Source: Bathynomus jamesi (Eukaryota; Arthropoda; Malacostraca; Isopoda; Cirolanidae). From it: a DNA stretch of 64,000 bases. The stretch covers positions 447,501-511,500 of the forward strand of contig JAJOZX010000937.1 of NCBI GenBank assembly GCA_023014485.1, read 5' to 3'. Below, in pieces: positions 31,301 to 42,254 of the stretch. The position numbers and the translations under genes were made by a program. A model generated the notes under the pieces. It made no database searches, was not told where the DNA came from, and was given only the letters and a program-made list of their open reading frames with translations. Within the stretch, counting starts at the first letter, position 1; every line of letters starts with the position of its first letter.

Positions 31301-31580
31301 TAAGTTTCAGTTATTGTACTAATGCAGAATATAAGAAAATCATTATATTTCACTTTTTTCGACGGCTTTGTGGCACCTGAAGATATAATTTCGCAGGACT
31401 AATATTTATGTACAGTCATTATCTATAGCACCCACATATTTTCCGCACTAGCCATATTTGAATTTCGAAAAAAAGTTTAAAAACCTCATTTTCGATCCGC
31501 CCTATTCTACATATCTCTTATGGGAAGAAACAACTTATGTCCTCGAATCTTCTGCCGATCTGTGATACCGCAGCCAGGTT
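28330..31580 (+). mobile_element. Decayed DNA transposon, unclassified superfamily (family 1)
   Basis: Diverged inverted repeats flank a broken transposase-like gene: TTGGCTAGTGTGGAAAATGTG and ATATCTTCAGGTGCCACA at about 28,440-28,530 recur inverted at 31,370-31,470. Outer ends and target duplication are uncertain. It has the same organisation as the intact element at 43,301-46,811, but a different family. Confidence 0.7.
28911..31097 (+). pseudogene. Unclassified transposase-like protein, broken (family 1)
   Basis: Starts at ATG 28,911, 17 bases after a splice-acceptor sequence (CTCTTTCTTTTCAG). The N-terminal region has KLKTIWESASVPILS and a Cys cluster (CKCKVLTQCSCP, about 29,310). A Ser/Glu-rich linker follows, then GCDGAAVNTG and LVCQLHANELPL (about 30,035-30,165) and VHSRWLTTANRL (30,408-30,443). 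These parallel FDTTASNSG, LACRHHVAE and MHRARWMAMIL of the 760-aa protein. Frame breaks fall near 29,380, 29,950 and 30,735, with stops around 30,000-30,170. I think it is a DDE/D transposase of RNase H-like fold with a hAT-like Cys/His motif, but I cannot name the superfamily. Confidence 0.7.
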
Positions 31581-31592
31581 GTGATATATAGT

Positions 31593-31949
31593 CAAAGGTG
31601 GGCAGTTGCGGCGCAACTTGCGGCGCAACATTTTTGGTTGCGCTTGCGCTTGCGGCGCAACTTTTTGAAAAGGGTTGCGCTTGCGCGTGCGGCGCAACTA
31701 TTTCAGCAGAGTTGCGGTTGCGGCTGCGGCGCTACAAAAATCGTTGCGCGTGCCCACCACTGCAGATATACGTTAAATGCAAAGGTGGGCAGTTGCGGCG
31801 CAACTTGCGGCGCAACATTTTTGGTTGCGCTTGTGCTTGCGGCGCAACTTTTTGAAAAGGGTTGCGCTTGCGCGTGCGGCGCAACTATTTCAGCAGAGTT
31901 GCGGTTGCGGTTGCGGCGCTACAAAAATCGTTGCGCGTGCCCACCACTG
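31593..31949 (-). mobile_element. Tandem-dimer hAT-type MITE
   Basis: Two 170-bp monomers (31,593-31,762 and 31,780-31,949), separated by 17 bases. On the minus strand each starts CAGTGGTGGGCA and ends TGCCCACCTTTG. They are filled with GCGCAA/TTGCGC repeats and are nearly identical to each other. A single 8-bp duplication TATATAGT (31,585-31,592; 31,950-31,957) flanks the pair, not each unit, so the dimer moved as one. Confidence 0.92.
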
Positions 31950-31970
31950 TATATAGTGCTGGTTAAACTA

Positions 31971-32365
31971 CAGGGTGTCCCATAAATCCGGCATCATAGA
32001 AGAAATTCATATTTTTCTATTTCTACAAACCATAATTCATATTTTTCTCTTTCTACAGGCCATAATGTGTGTGAGCAAGGAAGAACGAATCCAGATAATT
32101 CTACTCATAGGAAATCGGAGTCAAAGAGAGACCGCTGCTGAATTTAACAGACTGCATCCAGAGCGCGAGCCAATAACACAGAGTTGTGTTAGCAGACTTG
32201 TTGCAGTCTCTTTGACTCCGATTTCCTATGAGTAGAATTATCTGGATTCGTTCTTCCTTGCTCACACACATTATGGCCTGTAGAAAGAGAAAAATATGAA
32301 TTATGGTTTGTAGAAATAGAAAAATATGAATTTCTCTTATGATGCCGGACTTATGGGACACCCTG
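31971..32365. mobile_element. Foldback Tc1/mariner derivative
   Basis: TA-flanked, ends CAGGGTGTCCCATAA and TTATGGGACACCCTG. The arms are long inverted repeats (about 31,971-32,128 and 32,215-32,365), each carrying the start of the same transposase gene (MCVSKEERIQIILLIGN). The centre retains about 25 more codons of the plus-strand gene (TAAEFNRLHPEREPI). The 3' part of the transposase is gone and replaced by an inverted copy of the 5' end. Confidence 0.92.
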
Positions 32366-32377
32366 TATTTTTTAATA

Positions 32378-32420
32378 ATAATAATAATCTCGACTTTCTA
32401 AAATAATAATAATAATAATA
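32378..32420. repeat. (AAT)n microsatellite
   Basis: Two short runs of AAT/TAA trinucleotides between the foldback element and the Tigger-like remnant. Confidence 0.9.
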
Positions 32421-32941
32421 CAGGTATACCCCGGTTTTCGCAAGAGTTATGTTCCTCAGACTCATTACGAATAGCGAAATTGCTAATAACGAATCATTTT
32501 TTTCCCATATAAATACGTTTTATGGGAGGACGCTTTCCGGTGGCCATTTTTCAGAAAGGAAGATGTTTGGATACGTTCCCATACGATACATAAAAGCGAG
32601 TATAAAACACAAATACAGACCTGTATTAGCATAGCAAATTATGAATAACATCGATAAAAGAATAAGCATACCTGTACTGTACTTTTATTTCCTCAAACCA
32701 CCCCGACTCGCACTGAAAGTTTCACCACCACTGCTCTCGCCCTCACCAACGACTTCCTTCCTCACATCTCGCCACAAAGACCGTGCCTTTTCTTGAATAA
32801 TAGCCTGCGATACGAGCATGCTGCACTGCGTTTGGTAGCAGGCAGAATTGCGAATAACGGAGCTGGGTTTGCGAATAGCGGAATTTGGTGTCAAAAAATA
32901 TATTACGTATAAACGAAGCTATGAATAACGGGGTATACCTG
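32421..32941 (-). mobile_element. Tigger-like non-autonomous element (521 bp)
   Basis: TA-flanked, with ends CAGGTATACCCCG and CGGGGTATACCTG. On the minus strand a decayed stretch (about 32,690-32,830) reads AIIQEKARSLW, GGETFSASRG, which is the CENP-B-type DNA-binding domain of Tigger transposases. GCGAATAACGG / CGAATAGCG motifs recur near both ends, as in related elements. It is non-coding now. Confidence 0.85.
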
Positions 32942-32943
32942 TA

Positions 32944-33124
32944 CTTCACTTAGACTTGGAATATTAAAAATTTGAAATCACAATTAGAAGCCAGTGTTTT
33001 AATCTCAGTTTGTTTGTTCCCAACTTCCAAGTATCAACTAAAACAAATAAATAAATAAAATTTGGATGAATGGAGGTGCGGGAGCAACGCTCCTGTACGC
33101 TCCCGCAGCACTACACCCCTACCA
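32944..33124. other. Short unassigned spacer
   Basis: Includes AAATAAATAAATAAA and a GTGCGGGAGCAACGCTCC hairpin-like stretch (33,077-33,108). No gene seen. Confidence 0.5.
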
Positions 33125-33710
33125 ATAACAAACGAACAAACAAACACTTCATTTCAGACTCAACAGGTACAAACATTATACAAGTCGTTCATAGAAGGTT
33201 AAGAGAGAGTTGTCTGGAGCACTGACTATGTAGGCCAATGGAACACTATGAATAATGAACATACAGTTGCCGACGCTAATGCTTTCAGATTTGAGATCTA
33301 TAAAGCCACTAACCATGGCTTTTATTATCTTATTGACTGACTCACAAAGCCTAGTGATAAATTTAAATACAAAATTGCGTTTGACACTGGTACAGTTATT
33401 GACTACAAACAGCATACTGGCAGTAGAAGGAGCACCATTTATAAATCTAGTTCTTAATAAACTCCTAAAAATATTATTATATGCAACATCCAAATGAGCT
33501 ACAAATGAACTGTATACATTAGGGTACAAAAAGTTTTGATAAGATCAACTTAACATTTAATGTACACATATGAAATTTTTTAAGCAAAGTATTTCCTTGA
33601 CCATATAATTGTCTACATTGCCTTAGAATGTCACAGTCATCTGGAAGACCATCAGTTAGTATGTGGTCCAGATACTTAGTCTGGCTCACTTCTGACAGAA
33701 CCATACATGT
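33125..33710 (-). pseudogene. LINE 3' fragment (reverse-transcriptase C-terminal region)
   Basis: Minus-strand translation gives the region after the RT domain of a non-LTR element: KYLDHILTDGLPDDCDILRQ and YGQGNTLLKKFH near 33,600-33,690, then VAYNNIFRSLL and MLFVVNNCTSVKR (33,390-33,490). The 3' end carries a GTTTGTTTG-type tail at 33,125-33,150. Strongly 5'-truncated with frame breaks. Clade not assigned. Confidence 0.8.
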
Positions 33711-33711
33711 T

Positions 33712-34060
33712 AATTTATTTTTTTATTGGTTTCAGAATTCCAGCTGAGCCTTGAACGTCCAAGCTCTGCTCTGAAGGACTACTTCAACTTATAGCCTAAG
33801 TTAAGCTAAACTAAAACAGACTTTACGGACTTGGAGAGCCTTTTCAGTCCTATCTCAAGGTTGCTGATTCGATATGGGACTTTAGGCCTCAGTAGCATAA
33901 AATGAAAAAAGGGCACTATTTATTGTCTTCTTTCTAAACCTTGCAACAACATCACAACCTGCACCACTGCACAGGGCAACAATTCTGTATCTAAACTACC
34001 AAAACTGAATTGCAAGAGAGCTCCCGATAAGAGTTATGAGATAGATATATGTATACCTCA
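33712..34060. repeat. Dispersed repeat, copy 1 (about 330 bp)
   Basis: Matches 48,775-49,115 with about 80-85 percent identity by eye. It starts TGTTA and contains CAGCTGAGCCTTGAACG, AACTTATAGCCTAAGTT and CCTCAGTAGCATAAAAT. No coding capacity. It could be a solo LTR or SINE-like repeat; the ends are not resolved. Confidence 0.8.
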
Positions 34061-34075
34061 AACCCAGCAACAACA

Positions 34076-34296
34076 TCAACAACAAACACTTTATTTCAGA
34101 CTCAACAGGTACAAACATTATACAAGTGGTCCAAAGAAGGTTAAGAGAGCACTGACTATGTAGGCCAGTGAAACGCTGCGAATAATGAACATACAGTTGC
34201 CTACGTCAATGCTTCCAGATTTGAGATCTATAAAATATATCGGAGATCAAACCACTAACCATGGCTTCCATTATCTTATTGACTGAATTGAATTGA
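34076..34296 (-). repeat. Second copy of the LINE 3' end
   Basis: About 210 bases resembling 33,132-33,345 (TTTCAGACTCAACAGGTAC, ACTGACTATGTAGGCCA). It is the 3'-terminal part of the same LINE family. Confidence 0.85.
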
Positions 34297-34715
34297 ATGA
34301 ATAGCAGTACTTCACCGGCACTTCGACTGCCGAGGTCATATCACGCCGAAACTAATACAGAGAGAGAGCAAGACAATGGAGAAGGAGCAGGGGAAGAAAG
34401 ACCGTGAGAAAAGAGAAAAGGCAGTAGGAACAGCAGAGAGAGGAAGACGTTATACCTGAGTCACATTAAATAGAAAGTAGAAGGCCAGTCTGGTGGAGAA
34501 AGTAGAAAAGTGTGTTCTTCGGTACAGGCGTGGAGCCACCCATCAAAAGAGAAAGAGTAAGAGTGGAGCCTAAAGGACAGAAAGGGAGGAACTGAGAACG
34601 GCCGGCGGCAAAGGTAGGGCAAACTAAAAGTAAATGTGAGACGGAGAGAGGAATGCCGCAAGGGCAGAATGGGACAGGATCCCCCTTCATTAGATGGCCA
34701 TGCGTGAGGCGAGTG
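34297..34715 (-). pseudogene. I-like LINE, 3' part (separated by a hAT insertion)
   Basis: Continues the LINE that is cut at 38,208: the coding frame resumes with CPCGIPLSVSHLLLVCP (about 34,620-34,670), the C-terminal zinc-knuckle region found after RNase H in I/Jockey-group LINEs. It ends in short GAATT repeats near 34,290, a typical I-group 3' tail. Confidence 0.8.
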
Positions 34716-34723
34716 TGCCCAAT

Positions 34724-37700
34724 CAGGGGTGTACCCAGAAATTTGCCAAGGGGAGGCGAACTTGGAACTAATCGTAGAAGTATAATTGAAATAGAGATAA
34801 ATAATTTTTATGTACGTTCATGATGAGCTTATCGTCCAGTTAGAGATGATTAACTAGCTACTGCTAAGACACATTATGAATAAATATATAAAAATTATAT
34901 TATAAAAAATATAAAAATTATGATAAAAATCTGATTAGTAACATAATATTCAATGCAAACCGCAATTAGGATGCTCAGATTTGTATTAACATAAGAATAA
35001 AAAAGTGCTAATTTCGAGATTAAGCATTTCCTTGGACTGTTACCTTTATAAAAGAAAATTATTCTCATGGTCGGATTAAGAGTTTTCGGGATCTACAGAT
35101 CTACAGAAGCTAAGGCTAACAAAGACCCTAAGATCCACTCTAAGGCTAGCCCGAGAGAAAGGAAAGAGTAGGGGGTTAAGAGAAGAGAAGAGAATAAGGG
35201 GTTAAGTAAGGAGCAACACCTATCATTCGTGGGTTAACATTCATTCAGAAAAAGAGGAAAAAAGTCTCACCATCATCATCCGCCGGCCACTGCCGACAAG
35301 TCAGAAAAATAGTCGGAGAAAATAGGAGGGGGGTGAAAGATGAAAAGAAGTAAAATAAGAACGCTTACAAACCATGCAAACACAGTCTTAACTCACTGTC
35401 ATACCATGCAAACTACAAACATGCAAGTAAAGAGAGTTACAGACATGCAAAGAAAGGAGATAAGAAAAAAAAAAAAGTAGGTAAAGTTAAACAAAAAGTG
35501 GGTTAGTTTACGCTACGAGCTACATCTACGTTCGTGTTAGTCTAATTTTTTTATTTTTTATTTTTTTTATTGCTGGCATCACACGCTGGCATGTCACAAG
35601 CTGGCATTCATCGTCAACAGACTCATCCTCGAGCACCACCACCAGAGCTCCTGTTGTTAACTTTCTTATTTAATTTTAAACAACGTTAACATTTTTAAAA
35701 TGTCTGTCAAGACGGTTCTTAAACATATTAACGCTGGTAGAATGAACGACTGACGCGGGAAGATTATTCCATTTATCAATTACTTTAAACGTAAAGAAGT
35801 TTTTAGCGATATTAGTAATGAAACGTCTGCCACCCAACTTAAATCCGTTATTGCGAGTATTACTATTATCGAAAGTGAACAATTTATCAAAATTTACGTT
35901 ATCGATGTTATTAACGATTTTGAAAACTTCAATAAGCTCCCCCTTAATCATCTAGTTTCGAGTGAATACAGGTCTAACTCTTTAATCCTATCTTCATAAG
36001 GCCTATTGCGCAATGACGGAATAAGTTTCGTGGCACGACGCTGAACCCTTTCTAACCTATCAATATCCTCACGCAAGTACGGGCACCAAAACTGAACGGC
36101 ATATTCTAAATGAGGCCTGACAAGGGACTTGTAAAGGGGCAATATAATATCCTTCGATTTAAATTCGAAATTACGCGCTATGAAGCCTAACATCCTATTA
36201 GCTTTTGCGCAAGACTCCAGGCACTGGTTCCTAACCTTTAAATCTTTAGATACGCGTACGCCTAAATCTACTTCCTCGTCAACGCTCGTTAACTCCCTAT
36301 CATCCATCGTGTACGCGTAATTATTGTTGCGAGAACCTATATGCAAAACTTTACATTTATCTACGTTAAATTGCATCTGCCACTTATCCGTCCACTCCAT
36401 AATCCTATCTACATCGTCTTGGATCCTATTTCTATCGTCCTCGTTAACAACCTTACCGCCTATTTTAGTATCGTCCGCGAATTTTGACACGTTACTAGTC
36501 AATCCTACATCTATGTCGTTAATGTAAATTACGAATGGCAATGGACCTAACACTGAACCCTGTGGAACACCGCTACCTACATCTAACCACCCCGATTCAC
36601 TACCATTAACTACGACCCTCTGCCTCCTAGCACGAAGCCATTCTTCTAACCAGTTAGCTACCTGACCGCGTATACCGTGCGCTTTAACCTTCGCAATTAG
36701 TCTCCTATGCGGAACTGTATCGAACGCCTTTTTAAAATCTAAATAAATAACGTCAGCTGCCCTATGCCTATCGTATTCGCGCACTACTTCGTTATAAAAT
36801 TCTAACAAATTAGTTAAACAAGACCTATGGCGTCGAAACCCGTGCTGACTACTATTAATCAAATCTCTACTTTCTAAGTGATCGATAATACGATCCCTAA
36901 CTATGGATTCCAAAAGTTTACCGACAATTGACGTTAAGCTAATGGGCCTATAATTGCTAGCTACCGCGCGGTCGCCTTTTTAAAAATAGGCTGACGTTAG
37001 CTAATTTGAAGTCTTCAGGAATAATCGCCGTTTCGAGTGACTGATTAAAAATCTTCATTAAGGGGCCTACGATAACGTCTTTCAAATCTTTCAAATGTCT
37101 GGGATAAAAAGCGTCAGGGCCTGGAGCCTTGCTAACTTTTAGCCTATCGATATAATGCGCAATCTCAGCCTCGTAAACAGTTATTTCATCTAAAATAGTC
37201 TCGCTACTAAATGGAACGATATCGTCAACGTCGGGGACATTATTTACGTCTTCAACGGTAAAAACTGTCGCAAAAAAGTTATTGAAAATACCCGCCATCG
37301 CCTGAGCGTCAGAAGCCAAAGCGCCATTTACATCCACTAGAGGGCCTATGTTATTTTACCGGCTTACGATTATTTACGTATTCAAAAAACTTTTTTGGAT
37401 TATGTTTACTATCCGCAGCTATAAGTATCTCTAAATTACGCTTAGCATTCCTAACTGATCTTTTAACCTGACGTCTAAGCTCGATATATCTATTAAAGTT
37501 AGCTGCCGTGCCATTGCGCTTACTAAGTCTATACGCTCTATTACGCTCTATTATAAACTCTCCTATTTCCCTACTCCACCACTTCGGCCTACCACGATTT
37601 CTAACGCGCTTGGGCCTACGAGGAATAAACTCCCTTTCAATATTCCTAAAACTTTCTTTAAACGGCACCCAACGCAAATTTGTGTCATTACCCATAAATA

Positions 37701-38199
37701 AGTTATCCCAGTCCACTACTCTCATCCTATCCGCAAAACTATCAAAATTAGCCCTACGAAAATCAGGGACTTCCACTACATTACTATCCTGAGTGTTTTC
37801 TATCAATAACTTAAACCTAAGAATTTGATGATCGCTACATCCTAAACTCTCGCCTACTTCTAAACCTTCGACTATATTCTCGCCGTTCGTCATCACTAAA
37901 TCTAAGATATTATCACCGCGCGTTGGTTCGGTAACTATCTGTCGTAAAATGTTATCGTCCATAAACTCAACCAGTCTCAAACCCTCTTCATTACCCGTAA
38001 AATTCTCGTAATTAACATTAGGGCAGTTAAAGTCTCCGACAATTATACTATTCCGATTGTCAGCCGAAAGCGATGAAATCTTTTCACTTTCATTCTCATC
38101 CTGTTGTAACATCAATTTTACTGGGAAAATAATAATAATATATTAGCTTAAGGGGAGGGGACGATCGCCCCTGTCGCCCTCCCCTTCGGTACGCCTCTG
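34724..38199. mobile_element. hAT-type element carrying a CR1-like LINE (3,476 bp)
   Basis: Termini CAGGGGTGTACC and GGTACGCCTCTG (12-bp inverted repeat, two mismatches) are flanked by the 8-bp duplication TGCCCAAT (34,716-34,723; 38,200-38,207). The insertion splits the I-like LINE in its RNase H-to-zinc-knuckle region. No hAT transposase is visible. The left 900 bp is non-coding (a GAGAAGAGAAGAGAATAAGG stretch at 35,178, AT-rich DNA), and the rest is occupied by the CR1-like LINE. Confidence 0.88.
35640..38125 (-). pseudogene. CR1-like LINE: endonuclease + reverse transcriptase, few breaks
   Basis: A non-LTR retrotransposon with, in coding order, an AP-endonuclease C-terminal half (VGDFNCPNVNY, GCSDHQILRF; 38,115-37,351) and a linker frame (KAPGPDAFYPRHLK; 37,337-36,957). 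Next comes an RT domain (36,913-35,948) with YLDFKKAFDTVPH, SGVPQGSVLGP and KFADDTK motifs, then a C-terminal part (35,951-35,676). Breaks occur near 37,345, 36,955 and 35,948 (a stop, then a shift). The 5' end is truncated inside the endonuclease. The catalytic residues of RT are preserved, so the copy looks fairly young. Confidence 0.9.
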
Positions 38200-38207
38200 T
38201 GCCCAAT

Positions 38208-41200
38208 GCGCAGCCGTACCAGAGCAGTCTCAAAGCGTCGATCACGTTGACAGGAGGAAGGCCATTGACGAATCGTGGGCTTCAAGGCCCTCAGGAAATT
38301 CCTGGACATATCCTCCCACCGGCGCTGACACCGCCAAAAGAGTGCATCCCGAAATCCATGAGAAATCCGACGCCGGGAGAGGTGTGTTAGGCTTGAAAGG
38401 TAGAGAGGACACCTCCCTCGCCGCTGCGTCCGCGCGTTCGTTGCCCGGAACACCGACGTGGGAAGATACCCAACAAATGGTGACCAACTTACGGCGTGAT
38501 GAAAGAAGGACAAGTCAGTCCTGGATCTGTCGCACTAACGGATGCGGGGAGACGAGAGAGGACAGGACCTCAAGAGCGCTGCGAGAGTCAGAATAAACGA
38601 CAAAAGACGTAGATGAGAGTTGAGAGAGGAATCGAAGGGCCAAGAGAATAGCTGAGAGTTCCGCCGTAAAAATGGAAGCTGCTAGGGGTAGGGATGGCGA
38701 TTGAACTACGGACGGGAAGGCTACCGCGCAACCCACTCCAAGTGGCGAGCGAGAGCAGTCAGTGAACACAGGGATAGAATCAGAATGGGAAGAGAAATGG
38801 GATAGAAACAATTGGCGGAGAGCAAAAGGATGGAACTGTGACTTTGGCACAGTAGAGAGGAAGAAACAGATACGGAGGGGCGGAAAGGTCCACGGGGGAA
38901 AGGTAGAGGGAGGAGAGGGAAGTACTTGCCCTCCCGGCCCTAAAGGAGACAAGACGGTGGCCATCCTTATCATTAGACCGTACGGTCGAACCAAATGGGG
39001 ACATCGGTCAAAGTAGCCGAAGAGGGATTGGTAGACCCGGGTGGAAAGAAATTGCCGGACGTGAAAGAGATATTTTAAGTCCGCTAAGGTACGATGGTCA
39101 TCCAACAGGAGATGACAATAGGAGAGGACCGGAATGCGCCGCTGCTGATGCATACCCCCAGGGAGTGGAAAGGGTCCAGCATGCGCAGGGTGGAGGTAGG
39201 GGCGGAGGAACAGGCCTGACAGCCATAATCCAACTTACTTTGGACCAGAGAGTGGTAAAGCCGCTAAAGGGTGTGTCGGTCAGAACCCCAATCGGTATAG
39301 GAAAGAAACTTCAGAAGGGTGCAATTCTGAAGGAACGAAGCCTTCAGAGACTTCAGGTGGGGAATCCGAGAGAGGTGGGAATAAGGAGGAAACCCAAAAA
39401 TCTCGTTTCGGGAACAACAGGAAACGGCGATCTATAAAGGGAGAGGGAAGGGACGGCAGTGCAGCGACGGCGGCGACAAAAATGCATCACCGCCGTCTTC
39501 GGGGGAGAGAACCGAAACTCGTGATCTGTGGCCCATCTAGAGATCGAGTCCAGGGCCCGATGGAGGAGACGTTCAAGGAAGGTGGATCGGGAACCTGAAC
39601 AATAAATGGCTAGGTCGATGACATACAAGGTGGCTGTAATCCCCGAGGGCAGAGCCGTCACCACATCATCAATCGCCAAGGCGAAGCAGATGACGCTCAG
39701 GACGCTGCCTTGGGGAACCCCTTCTTCCTGCGAGTGCACAGAAGAGAAGGAGGTACCCACCTGAACACGAAAGGAGCGGGAAGACAAAAAGTTGGAGATG
39801 AAGGAAGGGAGAAAACCTCGGAAACCCAAGAGATAAAATTTACGACAGATCCACCACTGCCAGGTAGTGTCATATGCTTTCTCCAAATAAAAAAACTGCA
39901 TAGAGGTGACGTCGCTCTGCAAAAGACACACGCACCGCTGTTTCCAATTGAACTAAGATGTCAGTGGTGCTACGGCCCCTGCGAAAACCTCTCTGTGTGG
40001 GAGAAAGTAAATTGTGGCGTTCCAGTTGCCATACCAGACGCCGAGAAACCATCTTCTCAAGAGGTTTCGAGAGGTAGTTAGTAAGGGCTCCTGGGCGATA
40101 GTTAAAGGGAGATGTCGGATCCTTACCGGGCTTAGGAAAGGGGAGCACCACTGCCTCTCTCCAACAGGAGGGGAAGGCGACCTCCATCCAAATCCAGTTA
40201 TAGCGGGTGAGCAGATAGAAAAGAACCGGAGGGTGTAGGTGGCGCAGCATATCAAAATGGATGCCATCGCGACCGGGAGCAGACTTGCCGCAAGAAGCCA
40301 ATGTCGAGCGCAGTTCCGACATGGAAAAAAGTCGGTTGTAAGAGAAGTTATTGGGAGTTTGGAAAAGATTAGGGGAGCGAGCAAGCAAAGCCTTACGTAG
40401 AAGGAAAGCGGGATCGGCGAAAGGCCGACTTCTTGGTTCGAACGGCTAGGGCGCATTTTGGGGCCCACCATGGAACAGAAGTGGCGATTGTGCGGGGGAA
40501 TGTTAATCTTGGAATGGAGGACAGAGCGGCACAAGTGACGTGATCGGTGAGGTAGATGGAGGCATCATCGATAGTCGGAAAGTTGCTCGGACTGCGTACG
40601 TTTGGCTTTCAGACCGGAAAAAAGATTAGTCGACTTTGGCAAGAGACCATCGGGTAGGAAGAGCAGAGGAGCCGTGGGCCCGAGACGTACGGAGGAGGAG
40701 GGGAAAAATGTAACTGCCATAAATGTTTGGAGTGACAGACCAAGAGAAATCAAGGCAGGAGAAACCAACGAAAGATCTATGGAGAAAAACGTACGGGTCT
40801 GGAGGTGAAAAGCTGTGGGTTGGCCGGTGTTGAGGAGACAAACAAAAGGAGTTGAGAGAAGGGAGACCACAACACCACCCCGCTGGTTGGTGATAGTATC
40901 ACCCCATAGAGGATGTGGCGCGGTGAAATCTTGGAAGGGGGAGAGAGCTGCAAAAGGAGGGCAGAAAGATCATAACAGAAACTTCTTGTGACGGAGGGAA
41001 TATAGGAACAGAGTGAATACAGTCGGTCAGGTAAAACCCGGGTCGCAACAGCGTGGAGAGGAGTGCGGAGAAGAGGAGTAGACTGTGCGTCAGACCGGAC
41101 GAAGACGGCCGTATTCCCACGGGTGGGACTGCATTATGGGGAGGGTGAGATAGGTACGACGAGAATCTGCAGAGAGGGCGCAAAGGGTGAACTCCAAGTT

Positions 41201-41240
41201 GGTGTGCTTAGTACACTTGGAAGGGGGGCCCTTCCAAGTG
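38208..41240 (-). pseudogene. I-like LINE: endonuclease, RT and RNase H (5' part)
   Basis: Minus-strand pieces in order: endonuclease remnants (HNAVPPVGIRPSSSGL, then DTITNQRGGVV and frames down to 40,560) and an RT domain (GKSAPGRDGIHFDML, FPKPGKDPTSPFNYRPGAL, QRGFRRGRSTTDIL; 40,388-39,870). RT continues (YLEKAYDTTWQW, EGVPQGSVLSV; 39,931-39,353), followed by RNase H (VFTDCSRSPLGVGCAVA, FTAELSAILLAL, YSDSRSALEVL, then WVSSHVGVPGNERADAAA; 39,153-38,242). Several frameshifts are present. The RT metal motif at about 39,620 reads YVIDLAI rather than a YADD-like form, so it is damaged. The hAT element interrupts it at 38,207. Confidence 0.88.
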
Positions 41241-41329
41241 TGCTGAGCGCATCACAGAGGTGATTCTCTCGGGCATGGGGGCGTACATTCCATATTCTAT
41301 TCCTACTACTAATGCAAAAAAACCGTGGT

Positions 41330-42240
41330 TTAACTTTACTTGTTACTACGGAAGCAGTAATCATTCCATGGGAAATCACAGAAGTACTGCCTAAGGGCCT
41401 CCCAATCAGCAACGCCAAAGTGCCAAAGGCGTCTCCTCTTGGGAGGATCCAAAGGCCGAATTGGAGAGATAGGACAGGAAACAAATATAAGATTGTGATA
41501 GGATCCCAACAGAGAAAACGTTTCACAGAGTAAGAAGAATGAGAGAAGGCGATCGGGGATACGAGTCATTTAGGATAGAAAAGTTGTGAGCTAGTTCACC
41601 AGGAATGTCAGTGAAATGGGAGGAAAACCAGAGGTGGTGGTGAACATTGAAATCTCCTAAAATCGAGATTTCAGCAAAGGGAGAGCGGGAGAGAATGTAT
41701 TCCACTTTGGAAGTGAAGTAGCCAACGAATTTTGGATAGTCAGTAGAATTAGGAGAAAGATAAACATCGCAGATGTGTTTAGTTTGAGATTGGCATGTAA
41801 GCCGTAGCCAAAGGGTACAGAATTCGGAAGATTCGAGAACAAGTTAGGTCATTGCGTACATGTACACAACATCCACCTTTGGATTGAAATTGGGTATAGA
41901 GAAAGTAAGAGGGTACAGAAAAGGGGTTGCTGTCAGTCGTCCCAGACACGTGAGTTTCAGTGAGGAAAAGAAGATGAGATTGTAGAGGAGGAGAGGTGGT
42001 GTTCAACAGATTGAAAATTTGAGAAAAGGCCACGAATGTTACAGAAGTTTAAGAAAAGTGAATCAGACAGATGTCCAGAACATCTCGAATGGGCGGTAGC
42101 AGATCCAGCCCCACTAAACGGGTCTGCGTTCCCGTATCGACAGGGGGGGGGGGGGAGCCAGAAGTGGGGACATTTATAGTTCCCTCCCCAGGGGACTGCG
42201 AGGCTCTTGAAGTTTGTAATAACGTGGGGGTGTTAGACCC
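41330..42240 (-). pseudogene. Jockey-like LINE 5' fragment (endonuclease)
   Basis: Minus-strand frames encode a Pro-rich leader (about 42,100-42,240, spanning a G-run at 42,146) and then an AP-endonuclease: FLTETHVSGTTDSNPFSVP, GGCCVHVRNDLTCS (41,880-41,960), ISILGDFNVHHHLW (about 41,640-41,680) and VSCPISPI, PPKRRRLWHF, FPWNDYCF (41,345-41,490). It is broken by indels and joined abruptly to the I-like LINE near 41,240-41,330. The family resembles one I know to be abundant in decapod crustaceans (recollection, not verified). Confidence 0.8.
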
Positions 42241-42254
42241 CGTTAGGTATTAGG

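Noticed and set aside
31581..31985. 134-codon Ala/Arg-rich ORF
   Set aside because: Lies entirely in the GCGCAA-rich tandem MITE; composition comes from the repeat.
38199..39437. Plus-strand Arg/Gly-rich ORFs across the I-like LINE
   Set aside because: Antisense of RNase H and RT coding sequence.
41214..41240. 12-bp perfect hairpin (CACTTGGAAGGG, 3-base loop) as a terminator or attachment site
   Set aside because: It sits at the junction of two LINE fragments; more likely a local duplication scar.
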